Below are positions 1-14,645 of a DNA stretch of 64,000 nucleotides, piece by piece. The translations under genes and the position numbers were made by a program. The notes under the pieces are model-generated. The model was not told where the DNA came from and did no database searches. It worked only from the letters and a program-made list of their open reading frames with translations. Source of the DNA: Enterobacter cloacae (GTDB taxonomy: Bacteria > Pseudomonadota > Gammaproteobacteria > Enterobacterales > Enterobacteriaceae); the NCBI GenBank assembly GCA_014169315.1, contig AP022133.1, positions 806,001-870,000 on the forward strand, written 5' to 3'. Position 1 is the stretch's first letter, and each line of letters begins with the position of its first letter.

Positions 1-182
1 AACACCACCCATAGGTGGCTGAACGCTTCGAGCCCGCGTACCGCATCGGCCTGATTGTAAGGCGCGATCAAGTGAAGTTCACCACCGCCGCGGGTAACCA
101 GACCTGGCTGGCGCGGTACGGCGAACTTCTCTTTATAAGGTGAGCGGATAACGCCTATCTGCCCGAACTGAAATGAACTCAT
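1..182 (-). CDS. trmO: tRNA (adenine37-N6)-methyltransferase TrmO, N-terminal part
   Basis: The reverse strand from 182 reads MSSFQFGQIGVIRSPYKEKF, the conserved N-terminus of TrmO (TsaA/YaeB), an S-adenosylmethionine-dependent enzyme that methylates the N6-threonylcarbamoyl-adenosine at position 37 of some tRNAs. Only about 60 residues are in the window; the gene runs off the left edge. Its ATG overlaps the TGA of rcsF by four bases (ATGA), so the two are probably translationally coupled, as in the metNIQ-rcsF-trmO order of E. coli. Confidence 0.9.
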   Translation of the reverse strand, partial: MSSFQFGQIGVIRSPYKEKFAVPRQPGLVTRGGGELHLIAPYNQADAVRGLEAFSHLWVV

Positions 183-583
183 TTCGCAGTAATGTTAAGC
201 GCAGAACCGATGCAAACTGCCTGACGGTAGCAGCCAGGTGTACCGCTGGTCACTTCACAGCTGTGCAGCAGAACCGCGTTGGCTTTCATTTTTGCTGCGT
301 TGATCTGCATGCGTTTACGAGCCGTTGGGATGTTTGGTGGGGAGTCCTGATTGGTTGCCTGACAGGATTCACCGCTCACTTCACCCAGTTCACGGAAAGG
401 TTTACCCACGAGATCGTCGGCTTTGGTAATAATGCGAACCGGTGCAGGACGTGGCGCTTTCGGCTTTGCTGGCTCCGCTTTTGGCGGGGTTGCTGTGCTT
501 TGAACAGGCTCAACAGGAGATCTGCTTAGCATAGAACAGCCGCTCAGCATCAGTGCTAAAAGACAGATCGGTAAAGCACGCAT
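179..583 (-). CDS. rcsF: RcsF, outer-membrane lipoprotein sensor of the Rcs phosphorelay
   Basis: 134 residues, the family length. The N-terminus is a lipoprotein signal with lipobox LSGC (Cys16), followed by a proline/lysine-rich disordered linker (about residues 20-50). The folded C-terminal domain keeps the four cysteines that form two disulfides (GESCQ, HSCEV, GTPGC, QAVC). RcsF senses envelope damage and releases IgaA inhibition of the RcsCDB relay; it can be threaded through OmpA/BamA beta-barrels to the surface. It lies downstream of metQ (106 bp gap) and overlaps trmO by four bases. Confidence 0.97.
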   Translation of the reverse strand: MRALPICLLALMLSGCSMLSRSPVEPVQSTATPPKAEPAKPKAPRPAPVRIITKADDLVGKPFRELGEVSGESCQATNQDSPPNIPTARKRMQINAAKMKANAVLLHSCEVTSGTPGCYRQAVCIGSALNITAK

Positions 584-689
584 AATAGTTCCTCAATGGA
601 TGATCAAATCGTCAGATATTGAATCAGTTGCCTGCATAAATGACAAGACGGGCTTTCGCCCGTCCTGATGATATTACACTGAGGTGAGA

Positions 690-1505
690 TTACCAGCCTT
701 TAACAGCGCCGCCGTTAAACACTTTATTGGCTTCCTGGTAAACTTCGTCAGACTGATATGCCTGAACGAATTTCTTCACGTTTTCCGCGTCTTTGTTGTC
801 TTCGCGAGTCACGATCAGGTTTACGTATGGAGAGTCTTTATCCTCCACGAAGATACCGTCTTTTGCCGGAGTCAGGCCAATCTGGCTTGCGTAGGTGGTG
901 TTGATAACCGCCAGTGCAATCTGTGCATCGTCCAGGGAACGTGGCAGCTGCGGTGCTTCCAGTTCAACAATTTTCAGATTTTTCGGGTTCTCGGTAACGT
1001 CCAGAACGGTCGGCAGCAGGCCAACACCGTCTTTCAGTTTGATCAGACCCACTTTCTGTAACAGCAGCAGGGAACGGCCGAGGTTGGTCGGGTCGTTAGG
1101 CACGGCAACCTGAGAGCCTGGCTGCAGTTCGTCCAGAGATTTAATTTTCTTGGAGTAACCCGCAATTGGGTAAACAAAGGTATTGCCAACCGCGACCAGT
1201 TTATAGCCACGATCTTTAATCTGCTGATCCAGGTACGGTTTGTGCTGGAAGGCGTTGGCGTCGATATCGCCTTTGCTCAGCGCTTCGTTCGGCAGAACGT
1301 AGTCGTTGAAGGTGACCAGCTCAACGTCCAGGCCATATTTCTCTTTCGCCACCTTCTGAGCGACTTCAGCAACCTGCTGTTCTGCACCCACGATAACACC
1401 CACTTTGATGTGGTTTGGATCTTTCTCGTCCTGACCGCAACCCACCAGTGCCAGAGAGCCGATCAGCGCGCCTACCGCTGCAAGGGTCTTTAATTTAAAC
1501 GCCAT
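690..1505 (-). CDS. metQ: MetQ, methionine-binding lipoprotein of the MetNIQ importer
   Basis: 271 residues with a lipoprotein signal ending LVGC (Cys23) and the NlpA/MetQ-type solute-binding fold (HIKVGVIVGAEQQVAEVAQK near residues 33-52, GGAVKGW at the end). It captures D- and L-methionine in the periplasm and delivers it to MetI. It is the last gene of metN-metI-metQ, 39 bp after metI, and is expected to be repressed by MetJ through the operator upstream of metN. Confidence 0.97.
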   Translation of the reverse strand: MAFKLKTLAAVGALIGSLALVGCGQDEKDPNHIKVGVIVGAEQQVAEVAQKVAKEKYGLDVELVTFNDYVLPNEALSKGDIDANAFQHKPYLDQQIKDRGYKLVAVGNTFVYPIAGYSKKIKSLDELQPGSQVAVPNDPTNLGRSLLLLQKVGLIKLKDGVGLLPTVLDVTENPKNLKIVELEAPQLPRSLDDAQIALAVINTTYASQIGLTPAKDGIFVEDKDSPYVNLIVTREDNKDAENVKKFVQAYQSDEVYQEANKVFNGGAVKGW

Positions 1506-1544
1506 GTTATATCCTTAACTCGTCGAGTTTGTGTTGTGTGTACG

Positions 1545-2198
1545 TTATTTGTGAGTAACAGTCCGGACGATGCGATCGCCAGAGAACTGGATTAAGTAAA
1601 CCAGAACAACCAGCAATACCAGAACGGTATTCATTACGGTAGCGTTATAACCAATATAGCCGTACTGGTAACCAATCTGGCCTAAACCGCCAGCACCAAC
1701 TGCACCACCCATCGCGGAATAACCGACCAGAGTGATAAGCGTAATGGTTGCTGCGTTTACCAGGCCTGGCAGCGCTTCAGGGAGCAGAACTTTGCGCACG
1801 ATCTGCATCGGTGTTGCCCCCATCGCACGGGAGGCTTCAATCAACCCTGTTGGGATCTCCAGCAGGGCGTTTTCCACCATACGGGCGATAAACGGTGCAG
1901 CACCCACGGTCAGCGGAACGATTGCCGCCTGCAGACCGATAGACGTACCGACGATCACGCGGGTAAATGGAATCATCCACACCAGCAGAATAATGAACGG
2001 GATAGAACGGAAGATATTCACCAGCGCAGAAAGAGTGCGGTAGAGCTTCGCGTTCTCAATGATTTGACCTGGGCGCGTTACGTACAACAGCACGCCGACC
2101 GGCAGGCCAATCACAAACCCAAAGAAACCTGATACAAAGGTCATTGCCAGCGTTTCCCAAACGCCGCGAACCAGTAACCACATCATCGGCTCAGACAT
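1545..2198 (-). CDS. metI: MetI, methionine ABC transporter permease
   Basis: 217 residues, about five hydrophobic spans, with the permease EAA-type loop visible as [23 protein letters not shown] (roughly residues 138-160), which docks onto MetN. It forms the homodimeric channel of the MetNI importer in the inner membrane. Its ATG lies 8 bp inside the 3' end of metN, a typical coupled overlap. Confidence 0.97.
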   Translation of the reverse strand: MSEPMMWLLVRGVWETLAMTFVSGFFGFVIGLPVGVLLYVTRPGQIIENAKLYRTLSALVNIFRSIPFIILLVWMIPFTRVIVGTSIGLQAAIVPLTVGAAPFIARMVENALLEIPTGLIEASRAMGATPMQIVRKVLLPEALPGLVNAATITLITLVGYSAMGGAVGAGGLGQIGYQYGYIGYNATVMNTVLVLLVVLVYLIQFSGDRIVRTVTHK

Positions 2199-3222
2199 AA
2201 CCCAGTACCTCTACTTTTACATGATGTTCTTGCAGCCAGGCGATCGCCGCCTGTGTTTCTTCTTGTGTGCCGTGCATTTCCGTCAGCATGATGCCGAACT
2301 TCACACCACCGGCGTAATCCATCTGCGCGCTGATGATGTTGTTGTTCACGTTAAAGCGACGCGCGGTTTCAGAAAGCAGTGGTGCATCGACAGATTGACC
2401 GGTGAATTCCATGCGCAGCATCGGGACGCTGTCTGCAATCGGTTCTGCTTTTAAACGTTCCAGATAATCTTCCGGAATATCCAGGTGCAGTGTGGACTGA
2501 ATAAACTGTTGCGCCAACGGCGTCTTCGGATGAGAGAACACTTCGCTTACCGTGTCCTGCTCAATCAGTTCACCGTTGCTGATTACGGCAACACAGTCAC
2601 AGATGCGTTTCACCACATCCATTTCATGCGTAATAAGGAGAATAGTCAGACCCAGACGACGGTTAATGTCTTTCAGCAGTTCCAGAATAGAACGTGTGGT
2701 TGCCGGGTCCAGTGCGCTGGTGGCCTCATCGCACAGCAGCACTTTAGGATTACTTGCCAGCGCGCGGGCAATGGCCACTCGCTGTTTTTGTCCACCGGAC
2801 AGATTTGCCGGGTAGCTATCATGTTTATCACCCAGGCCGACGAGATCCAGCAGTTCGGTTACGCGACGCTTCACTTCATCTTTAGGTGTGTTGTCCAGTT
2901 CCAGCGGCAATGCAACGTTGCCGTAAACAGTGCGGGAAGCCAACAGGTTGAAGTGCTGGAAAATCATGCCAATCTGGCGACGTGCTTTGGTGAGTTCTTT
3001 CTCTGAGAGGGCGGTAAGCTCTTGTCCGCCAACCTCAATGCTACCCTGGGTTGGACGCTCAAGAAGGTTAACACAACGGATCAGTGTACTTTTGCCTGCA
3101 CCCGATGCGCCAATGACGCCATAAATTTGACCAGCAGGAACATGCAGGCTGACGTTGTTCAGCGCCTGAATGGTTCGGTTCCCCTGCTGGAACACTTTGG
3201 TGATATTGGAAAGTTTAATCAT
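2191..3222 (-). CDS. metN: MetN, methionine ABC transporter ATPase
   Basis: 343 residues. Walker A is GASGAGKS (38-45), the signature is LSGGQ (141-145) and Walker B is VLLCDE (161-166), with the switch His in LLITHEMD. After about residue 265 comes the C-terminal NIL/ACT domain, which in this family binds methionine and shuts the transporter down (trans-inhibition). First gene of the metNIQ operon, preceded by a MetJ-type operator. Confidence 0.97.
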   Translation of the reverse strand: MIKLSNITKVFQQGNRTIQALNNVSLHVPAGQIYGVIGASGAGKSTLIRCVNLLERPTQGSIEVGGQELTALSEKELTKARRQIGMIFQHFNLLASRTVYGNVALPLELDNTPKDEVKRRVTELLDLVGLGDKHDSYPANLSGGQKQRVAIARALASNPKVLLCDEATSALDPATTRSILELLKDINRRLGLTILLITHEMDVVKRICDCVAVISNGELIEQDTVSEVFSHPKTPLAQQFIQSTLHLDIPEDYLERLKAEPIADSVPMLRMEFTGQSVDAPLLSETARRFNVNNNIISAQMDYAGGVKFGIMLTEMHGTQEETQAAIAWLQEHHVKVEVLGYV

Positions 3223-3306
3223 TAGATTATTTTTATCGTATGTAAGTTAGCCGTGGCATTTTCTTCTGCCAGATACGGGTGATGACCGTAAACAAAATGG
3301 ATGTTA

Positions 3307-3330
3307 AGGCATCCAGACGTCTAAATCAAT
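3307..3330. promoter_or_regulatory. MetJ operator (met boxes) upstream of metNIQ
   Basis: A perfect 8-bp met box AGACGTCT occupies 3315-3322, flanked by poorer 8-bp units (GGCATCC before it, AAATCAAT after it), about 90 bp upstream of the metN start. MetJ with S-adenosylmethionine binds tandem copies of this box. The central box is seen; assignment of the flanking units is inference. Confidence 0.75.
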
Positions 3331-3410
3331 CCAACTCTGTGCGATGAGCACTTTATTGCGCTGCGATTCATGAGATACTAGCCGGACATGCCTTTTTCAG
3401 GAGCAAACCG

Positions 3411-3977
3411 GTGGCAAAATCAGTACCCGCAATTTTTCTCGATCGTGATGGCACTATTAATGTGGATCATGGTTACGTCCATGAGATTGATGAGTTTGAG
3501 TTTATCGAAGGCGTAATAGATGCCATGCGCCAGCTGAAAGAGATGGGCTATGCGCTGGTGGTCGTGACAAATCAGTCTGGTATTGCGCGTGGCAAATTCA
3601 CTGAAGCGCAATTCGAGACGCTGACGGAATGGATGGACTGGTCGCTGGCTGACCGCGGCGTTGATTTGGACGGTATCTACTATTGTCCGCATCACCCTCA
3701 GGGTACAGTAGAAGAATATCGCCAGACCTGTGATTGTCGTAAACCGCATCCAGGAATGTTTATCTCTGCGCAGGAGTTCCTGCACATTGATATGGCCGCT
3801 TCTTATATGGTGGGCGATAAACTGGAAGATATGCAGGCGGCAACTGCTGCTGGTGTAGGCACCAAAATATTAGTGCGCACTGGTAAACCCGTCACGCCAG
3901 AAGCAGAGAATGCGGCTGACTGGGTGATTAATAGCCTGGCAGATTTACCAAAAGAGATTAAAAAGCACCAAAAATAG
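3411..3977 (+). CDS. gmhB: GmhB, D-glycero-beta-D-manno-heptose 1,7-bisphosphate 7-phosphatase
   Basis: 188 residues of the HAD superfamily: nucleophile motif DRDGT (Asp11, Asp13), motif II in VVTNQSG, zinc-binding Cys/His cluster (YYCPHHPQG and [10 protein letters not shown]) and GDKLEDM near the end. It removes the 7-phosphate in ADP-heptose synthesis for the LPS inner core; gmhA, which acts earlier in the same pathway, is also in this window. The start is GTG at 3411, preceded by AGGAG, as in E. coli. A small hairpin overlaps the stop codon. It lies directly upstream of the rRNA operon. Confidence 0.97.
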   Translation: MAKSVPAIFLDRDGTINVDHGYVHEIDEFEFIEGVIDAMRQLKEMGYALVVVTNQSGIARGKFTEAQFETLTEWMDWSLADRGVDLDGIYYCPHHPQGTVEEYRQTCDCRKPHPGMFISAQEFLHIDMAASYMVGDKLEDMQAATAAGVGTKILVRTGKPVTPEAENAADWVINSLADLPKEIKKHQK

Positions 3978-4026
3978 CCTTTTTGGCGAAAAGATGAGCG
4001 GTTGAAATAAAAATGCATTTTTCCGC

Positions 4027-4054
4027 TTGTCATTCCTCGGAGGCTCCCTATAAT
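4027..4054 (+). promoter_or_regulatory. rRNA operon promoter P1
   Basis: -35 TTGTCA at 4027-4032 and -10 TATAAT at 4049-4054 with 16-bp spacing and a GC-rich discriminator (GCGCCTCC). An A/T-rich stretch just upstream (about 4005-4022) fits an UP element. This is the usual growth-rate-controlled rrn P1 arrangement. Confidence 0.85.
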
Positions 4055-4134
4055 GCGCCTCCATCGACACGGCAGATGTGAATCACTTCACAAACAACCC
4101 GGTCGGTTGAAGAGAAAAATTCTGAAATAACGGG

Positions 4135-4162
4135 TTGACTCTGAAAGAGGAAAGCGTAATAT
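4135..4162 (+). promoter_or_regulatory. rRNA operon promoter P2
   Basis: -35 TTGACT at 4135-4140 and -10 TAATAT at 4157-4162 with 16-bp spacing, about 108 bp after P1 and about 190 bp before the mature 16S end. The tandem P1/P2 layout matches enterobacterial rrn operons. Confidence 0.85.
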
Positions 4163-4202
4163 ACGCCACCTCGCAACGGTGAGCTGAAAGCCGCGTTGCA
4201 AC

Positions 4203-4214
4203 TGCTCTTTAACA
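4203..4214 (+). promoter_or_regulatory. rrn leader boxA antitermination signal
   Basis: TGCTCTTTAACA at 4203-4214 is the exact boxA core bound by NusB/NusE to assemble the rRNA antitermination complex. The following ATTTATCAGACAATCTGTGTG is the start of the 16S processing stem; its complement (CACACAGATTGTCTGATG) lies just after the 16S 3' end near 5917-5934. Confidence 0.85.
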
Positions 4215-4349
4215 ATTTATCAGACAATCTGTGTGGGCACTCAAAGTGACATGGATTCTTAATGTCTTCGGACAATAAATGAATACCAAGTCTCAACGAG
4301 TGAACACGTAATTCATTACGAAGTTTAATTCATTGAGCATCAAACTTTT

Positions 4350-5889
<1,540 letters not shown>

Positions 5890-5958
5890 CCTTAAAGAAC
5901 CTGCCTTTGTAGTGCTCACACAGATTGTCTGATGAAATACAGCAGTAAAAATCTCTGC

Positions 5959-6035
<77 letters not shown>

Positions 6036-6117
6036 AATTTTTGCTGATGCTGCGTTGCGGCGACACTCACATACTTAAGTATGCTTCGTGTCACCACGCC
6101 TTGCTTCAACAAAAATT
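6036..6117 (+). repeat. Long imperfect palindrome between the two spacer tRNAs
   Basis: From AAATTTTTGCTGA to TTCAACAAAAATT the segment folds on itself. The outer A/T arms pair, then GCGGCGACACTCACATACTTA pairs with bulges to TAAGTATGCTTCGTGTCACCACGC. The centre is ACTTAAGT. The spacer of E. coli rrnH has no such element that I recall. It may be a mobile palindromic repeat or an RNase III target in the precursor; function is not known to me. Confidence 0.7.
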
Positions 6118-6143
6118 ACCGGTACAGAGGTTGGCAAAACGAT

Positions 6144-6219
6144 GGGGCTATAGCTCAGCTGGGAGAGCGCCTGCTTTGCACGCAGGAGGTCTGCGGTTCG
6201 ATCCCGCATAGCTCCACCA
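6144..6219 (+). tRNA. tRNA-Ala (TGC)
   Basis: 76 nt with encoded CCA, anticodon TGC in CTTTGCACG, acceptor GGGGCTA pairing with TAGCTCC, and T-loop TTCGATC. It is the second spacer tRNA of the rRNA operon. Confidence 0.99.
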
Positions 6220-6280
6220 TCTTTTACTGCGAACACAAGAAAACTTCAGAGTGTACCTGAAAAGGTTCACTGCGAAGTTT

Positions 6281-6292
6281 TGCTCTTTAAAA
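6281..6292 (+). promoter_or_regulatory. Second boxA in the 16S-23S spacer
   Basis: TGCTCTTTAAAA at 6281-6292 repeats the boxA core of the leader, 108 bp before the mature 23S 5' end. Spacer boxA copies reload the antitermination complex before 23S transcription. Confidence 0.75.
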
Positions 6293-6400
6293 ATCTGGAT
6301 CAAGCTGAAAATTGAAACGACACATCTTAAATGGTGTGTTCGAGTCTCTCAAATTTTCGCAAGTCGGTGATGAATCGAAAGAAACATCTTCGGGTTGTGA

Positions 6401-9305
<2,905 letters not shown>

Positions 9306-9372
9306 ACAACGCCGAAGCTGTTTCGGCGGAAGAGACAGAATATTTTCAGCTTTGATACAGATTAACAGAATT

Positions 9373-9492
9373 TGCCTGGCGGCTTTAGCGCGGTGGTCCC
9401 ACCTGACCCCATGCCGAACTCAGAAGTGAAACGCCGTAGCGCCGATGGTAGTGTGGGGTCTCCCCATGTGAGAGTAGGGAACTGCCAGGCAT
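9373..9492 (+). rRNA. 5S ribosomal RNA
   Basis: 120 nt starting TGCCTGGCGGC and ending GCCAGGCAT, the terminal stem pairing. It contains the conserved GACCCCATGCCGAACTCAG. It follows 23S by 67 nt. Confidence 0.99.
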
Positions 9493-9545
9493 CAAATTAA
9501 GTAGTAAGCCGGTGCATAAATCCGGTGGTTACAGCAGTCTTCGGT

Positions 9546-9622
9546 GGAGCGGTAGTTCAGTCGGTTAGAATACCTGCCTGTCACGCAGGGGGTCGCGGGT
9601 TCGAGTCCCGTCCGTTCCGCCA
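9546..9622 (+). tRNA. tRNA-Asp (GTC), distal tRNA of the rRNA operon
   Basis: 77 nt with CCA, anticodon GTC in CTGTCACG, acceptor GGAGCGG pairing with CCGTTCC. It is cotranscribed at the 3' end of the rRNA operon, the aspU position of E. coli rrnH. The mature gene is identical to the second tRNA-Asp at 18982-19058. Confidence 0.99.
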
Positions 9623-9629
9623 CTTATTG

Positions 9630-9661
9630 AAAGCCCTGAGTTAACGCTCAGGGCTTTTTTC
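9630..9661 (+). terminator. Intrinsic terminator of the rRNA operon
   Basis: Stem AAGCCCTGAG / CTCAGGGCTT around a TTAACG loop, followed by TTTTTTC. It sits 8 nt after tRNA-Asp. Confidence 0.92.
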
Positions 9662-9785
9662 TTGTCTGTTGTATATTTATTGCTAAATTAGCAAAAATCC
9701 TCTGCGTTTTACGCTCTTTTTCAGCATAACAGCAACAGTGATAATCCTCCTCAGTTAACGAACACTATGATTAACGAGGAATGAC

Positions 9786-10589
9786 ATGACTATCCCTGCA
9801 TTTGGTCTGGGCACTTTCCGCCTGAAAGACGACATTGTTATCGCATCTGTAAAAACCGCACTTGAGCTTGGCTATCGCACTGTTGATACGGCACAGATTT
9901 ATGAAAATGAAGCTGCTGTTGGTCAGGCGATTGAAGAGAGTGGCGTGCCGCGTAACGAGCTTTTTATCACCACCAAAATCTGGATTGAGAACCTCAGCAA
10001 AGACAAACTGATCCCAGGCCTGAAAGAGAGCCTGAAAAAACTGCGTACCGACTACGTGGATCTGACTCTGGTCCACTGGCCATCACCGAATGATGCCGTG
10101 GCAGTGGAAGAGTTTATGAAGGCATTGCTGGAAGCGAAAGAGCAGGGTCTGACCCGTGAAATTGGCATCTCCAACTTCACCATCCCACTGATGGAAAAAG
10201 CGATTGCGGCTGTTGGAGCAGAAAATATTGCGACCAACCAGATTGAACTGTCCCCATATCTGCAAAACCGCAAAGTCGTGAACTGGGCAAAACAGCACGG
10301 TATTCACATTACCTCTTACATGACGCTGGCTTACGGTAAAGCTCTGAAAGATGAAGTGATTACACGCATCGCAGAGAAGCACAACGCAACAACTGCACAG
10401 GTGATCCTGGCATGGGCGATGGGGGAAGGTTATGCCGTTATCCCTTCATCGACCAAACGTGAAAACCTGGCCAGCAATCTGTTAGCTCTGGATCTCCTGC
10501 TGGATGATGAAGACAAAAAAGCGATCGCAGCCCTGAATTGCAACGATCGCCTGGTTAGCCCGGAAGGTTTAGCTCCGAACTGGGATTAA
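9786..10589 (+). CDS. dkgB: DkgB, 2,5-diketo-D-gluconate reductase B (aldo-keto reductase)
   Basis: 267 residues, the E. coli length. The aldo-keto reductase catalytic tetrad is visible as Asp34, Tyr39 (TVDTAQIY), Lys64 (TTKIW) and His97 (LVHWP), and the NADPH-binding end has [13 protein letters not shown]. The family reduces 2,5-diketo-gluconate and, in E. coli, methylglyoxal and other aldehydes with NADPH. RBS GAGGAATG lies just before the ATG. As in E. coli, it directly follows the rrnH operon. Confidence 0.95.
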   Translation: MTIPAFGLGTFRLKDDIVIASVKTALELGYRTVDTAQIYENEAAVGQAIEESGVPRNELFITTKIWIENLSKDKLIPGLKESLKKLRTDYVDLTLVHWPSPNDAVAVEEFMKALLEAKEQGLTREIGISNFTIPLMEKAIAAVGAENIATNQIELSPYLQNRKVVNWAKQHGIHITSYMTLAYGKALKDEVITRIAEKHNATTAQVILAWAMGEGYAVIPSSTKRENLASNLLALDLLLDDEDKKAIAALNCNDRLVSPEGLAPNWD

Positions 10590-10617
10590 TATTGACCACC
10601 CTCTGTAACCTAAGCCC

Positions 10618-11523
10618 TCACACAGCTCCTCCTGGAGCTGTTTTTACATGCTCGCTCAGGAAGTCGATAAAAGCACGTATGCGCGTACTTACCGCCCTGT
10701 CGCTGTAATACACCGCGCTGAAAGGCATTTCTACCGGCAGACATTTATCTGCCATCAGTTCTACAAGCTCACCGCGTGCTATCTCTTTATCAATCATGTA
10801 ATCGGATAAACAGGCGATCCCATTCCCTTCAAGGCACAGCTGCTTTAGCGTCTCCCCACTGTTGGACGATATTCCGCTGGTGATTTCATGAAGTTGCCCA
10901 TCATGACAGGCGATGGGCCAGGTATTCAGCGATACGGGTTCCGTAAAGCCCAGACACAGATGCTGCTTCAGCTCTTCAACCGTCTCTGGCTTTCCATGCA
11001 CGGCAATATACTGTGGTGAGGCGATGATTTTACGGTAACTGGCAAACAGAGGACGGGCACGTAAGCTTGAGTCCGTTAAGGTTCCAGCCCGAATCGCGAC
11101 ATCGACTTTCCGCTCAATAAGATTAATAAACGTCTCGGAGGAGACCAGAGATAGCGTCATTTCCGGATAGCGTTCACGAAATGGTTTAACCAGCGGCATC
11201 AGGAAATGCAGCACGACAGGGGTGGACGCATCAATACGCAGCAATCCGCGCGGCGTACTGCGGGTTTCCATTATCTCTGTTTCCGCTGCAGCCATCTCCT
11301 GCAGAACAGACTGCACGCGACGGAAATAACGCTCACCTTCTTCCGTCAGGCTCAGCTGACGCGTCGTTCGGTTGAGCAGGCTCACCCCAAGCTTCATCTC
11401 CAGCTTTTTAACCGAGCGGCTGATAGCAGAGTTAGCTTGTCCAAGCTGTTCGGCCGCGCGGCTAAAGCTGCCGCTTTCGACGACGGCGACAAAGATTGTC
11501 AGCTCTTCCGACGTTGCTTTCAT
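10618..11523 (-). CDS. yafC: YafC, LysR-family transcriptional regulator
   Basis: 301 residues: N-terminal winged helix-turn-helix (residues 1-60, [21 protein letters not shown]) and LysR substrate-binding domain (about 90-295). Very close to E. coli YafC along its length. It is divergent from an MFS exporter gene with 104 bp between the starts. In E. coli yafC faces yafD instead, so here the exporter has entered (or been kept at) the junction and is the likely target, by analogy with other LysR-MFS pairs. Effector unknown. Confidence 0.9.
   Translation of the reverse strand: MKATSEELTIFVAVVESGSFSRAAEQLGQANSAISRSVKKLEMKLGVSLLNRTTRQLSLTEEGERYFRRVQSVLQEMAAAETEIMETRSTPRGLLRIDASTPVVLHFLMPLVKPFRERYPEMTLSLVSSETFINLIERKVDVAIRAGTLTDSSLRARPLFASYRKIIASPQYIAVHGKPETVEELKQHLCLGFTEPVSLNTWPIACHDGQLHEITSGISSNSGETLKQLCLEGNGIACLSDYMIDKEIARGELVELMADKCLPVEMPFSAVYYSDRAVSTRIRAFIDFLSEHVKTAPGGAV
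10621..10645 (+). terminator. Terminator of dkgB, inside the 3' end of yafC
   Basis: CAGCTCC / GGAGCTG stem with a TCCT loop followed by TTTTT. The hairpin overlaps the last codons of the convergent yafC, so it doubles as coding sequence. Confidence 0.8.
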
Positions 11524-11627
11524 TGTTGCACCACCTGCAAAATTCTATTGAGATTTTGACCATTTTTGTTATTTAAGCACTGGCGCATACTCCTTGTCAT
11601 CTTAATCCTGAAGAGACGGAGTATTTT

Positions 11628-12803
11628 ATGCCACTGGCGCTACTTGCCCTGACGATCAGTGCCTTTGCAATTGGCACGACCGAATTCGTTATTGTAGGAC
11701 TGGTTCCTGCTATTGCTAATCAACTTGCTATTTCGCTGCCCTCTGCCGGGCTGCTGGTTTCTATCTATGCGCTGGGTGTCGCGGTTGGCGCACCGGTACT
11801 GACGGCGCTGACCGGACGCTTTCCGCGTAAGCAGCTGTTAGTTGCCCTGATGGTGCTCTTCACCGCGGGTAATATTCTGGCCTGGCAGGCCCCGGATTAC
11901 ACCACGCTGGTGATTGCCCGGCTACTGACCGGCCTCGCGCATGGCGTGTTCTTCTCCATCGGCTCCACCATTGCAACCAGCCTGGTACCAAAAGAGAAAG
12001 CGGCGTCTGCTATTGCGATTATGTTTGGTGGTTTGACCGTTGCACTGGTAACCGGTGTGCCGCTAGGGACGTTTATCGGGCAACATTTCGGCTGGCGTGA
12101 AACCTTCCTGGCGGTCTCTTTGCTGGGTGTGATTGCCCTGGTTGCCAGCCTGTTGCTGGTGCCATCAAATATCCACGGACGCGCCAGTGCCAGCCTGAGC
12201 GATCAGCTGAAAGTTCTTACTCATCCGCGGTTGCTGATCATCTATGCGGTTACGGCCCTGGGTTATGGTGGCGTATTCACTGCTTTCACCTTCCTGGCTC
12301 CGATGATGCAGGATCTCGCAGGATTTTCGCCAAATACGGTGAGCTGGATTTTGCTGGGCTACGGTATCTCAGTTGCGATCGGTAATATCTGGGGGGGCAA
12401 ACTGGCCGATAAACATGGAGCCGTTCCTGCTCTGAAGTTCATCTTCGCTGCGCTGGTTGTTCTGCTGATGGTTTTCCAGTTTACGGCATCAATGCAATAC
12501 GCCGCGCTGGTCACGGTACTGGTTATGGGGATCTTCGCTTTTGGCAACGTGCCGGGTCTTCAGGTGTACGTTGTGCAGAAAGCCGAGCTTTATACGCCAA
12601 ATGCGGTGGATGTAGCATCGGGTCTTAATATTGCGGCATTCAATATTGGCATTGCGCTGGGTTCTATCATCGGCGGGCAAACCGTTGAACACTTCGGCTT
12701 AACACAAACGCCGTGGATTGGCGCAGTGATTGTCCTTATTGCCTTCCTGTTGATTGGCTGGAGCGGACGTCTTGATAAACCGGCTCGTGTGGCTCTTGGA
12801 TAA
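11628..12803 (+). CDS. MFS transporter, DHA1 (AraJ/YdhP-like) family
   Basis: 391 residues, 12 predicted membrane spans. The N-terminus ALTISAFAIGTTEFVIVGLVP and the motif GxLxxxxGRFPRKQLL after span 2 are typical of the sugar-efflux/AraJ/YdhP branch of drug:H+ antiporters. RBS GAGACGGAG precedes the ATG. It is divergently paired with the LysR gene yafC, which suggests it is a regulated small-molecule exporter. Substrate cannot be read from sequence. E. coli K-12 lacks a gene here. Confidence 0.85.
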   Translation: MPLALLALTISAFAIGTTEFVIVGLVPAIANQLAISLPSAGLLVSIYALGVAVGAPVLTALTGRFPRKQLLVALMVLFTAGNILAWQAPDYTTLVIARLLTGLAHGVFFSIGSTIATSLVPKEKAASAIAIMFGGLTVALVTGVPLGTFIGQHFGWRETFLAVSLLGVIALVASLLLVPSNIHGRASASLSDQLKVLTHPRLLIIYAVTALGYGGVFTAFTFLAPMMQDLAGFSPNTVSWILLGYGISVAIGNIWGGKLADKHGAVPALKFIFAALVVLLMVFQFTASMQYAALVTVLVMGIFAFGNVPGLQVYVVQKAELYTPNAVDVASGLNIAAFNIGIALGSIIGGQTVEHFGLTQTPWIGAVIVLIAFLLIGWSGRLDKPARVALG

Positions 12804-12868
12804 ACAGCAGTAAGTGCTTGCTTACAAATCTGGAAAGCGGTTTCTCCGTAATGGCGTTGAAAGTGTGA

Positions 12869-13741
<873 letters not shown>

Positions 13742-13818
13742 TGGTGTGTCAGGTCTGCCGTGGGGCAGACCTGCGCGGGTGCTGCCCTTTATTTTTTTAC
13801 CAACAAAAGGACAGTACG

Positions 13819-14592
13819 ATGACAACAACACACTCTCATCATGACAACGTAGAAAAACAGTTTGGTTCGCAGGCAAGTGCCTATCTGAGCAGCGCTGTAC
13901 ACGCGTCTGGACGCGACCTGGTGCGTCTCGGTGAACGCCTGGCAGCATTCCCGCAGGCGCACGTGCTGGACTTAGGCTGTGGGGCCGGCCACGCCAGCTT
14001 TGCGGCTGCACAGCAGGTTGCTCAGGTCACGGCGTATGATTTATCCAGCCAGATGCTGGAGGTGGTCGCGGAGGCGGCAAAAGCGAAAGGGCTGAGTAAT
14101 GTTACGACGCGCCAGGGTTATGCCGAATCCTTACCCTTTGAGGATTCGTCATTTGACGTAGTCATCAGCCGCTACTCTGCACATCACTGGCATGATGTCG
14201 GGCAGGCATTACGGGAAGTCAAACGCGTGCTCAAGCCGGGCGGGATCTTCATCATTATGGATGTGATGTCCCCGGGGCATCCGGTACGCAATATCTGGCT
14301 GCAGACGGTTGAAGCGCTGCGTGACACCTCTCATGTGCAAAACTACTCCAGCGGAGAGTGGTTATCGTTTATCACCGATGCGGGTTTAATTTCACGTTCA
14401 TTAATGACAGACCGTTTGCCGCTGGAGTTCAGTTCGTGGATCGCGCGCATGCGTACACCTGAAGCGTTAAGCCAGGCTATTCGGCTGTATCAGGAGAGTG
14501 CTTCTGCGGAAGTGAAAACCTACTTTGAATTGCAGGACGATGGCTCGTTTACCAGCGATACCATCATGGCTGAAGCGCAAAAAGCGGGATAA
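13819..14592 (+). CDS. yafE: YafE, class I SAM-dependent methyltransferase
   Basis: 257 residues from the ATG at 13819 (preceded by AAAAGGACAG); a longer in-frame reading to 13741 overlaps yafD's stop and lacks family support. SAM-binding motif VLDLGCGAGHASFAAA near residues 50-65, acidic loop AYDLSSQMLE, and post-motif SFDVVISRYSAHHW. UbiE/COQ5-like fold. Substrate not known. It follows yafD and ends in a strong terminator. Confidence 0.88.
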   Translation: MTTTHSHHDNVEKQFGSQASAYLSSAVHASGRDLVRLGERLAAFPQAHVLDLGCGAGHASFAAAQQVAQVTAYDLSSQMLEVVAEAAKAKGLSNVTTRQGYAESLPFEDSSFDVVISRYSAHHWHDVGQALREVKRVLKPGGIFIIMDVMSPGHPVRNIWLQTVEALRDTSHVQNYSSGEWLSFITDAGLISRSLMTDRLPLEFSSWIARMRTPEALSQAIRLYQESASAEVKTYFELQDDGSFTSDTIMAEAQKAG

Positions 14593-14599
14593 AACAAAA

Positions 14600-14628
14600 A
14601 AGGCACCCGGGGGAACGGGTGCCTTTTT
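14600..14628. terminator. Bidirectional terminator between yafE and mltD
   Basis: AAAAAAGGCACCCG / CGGGTGCCTTTTT hairpin with a GGGGAA loop and T-runs on both strands, between convergent genes. Confidence 0.92.
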
Positions 14629-14645
14629 ATCTTTAGATTGTACTA

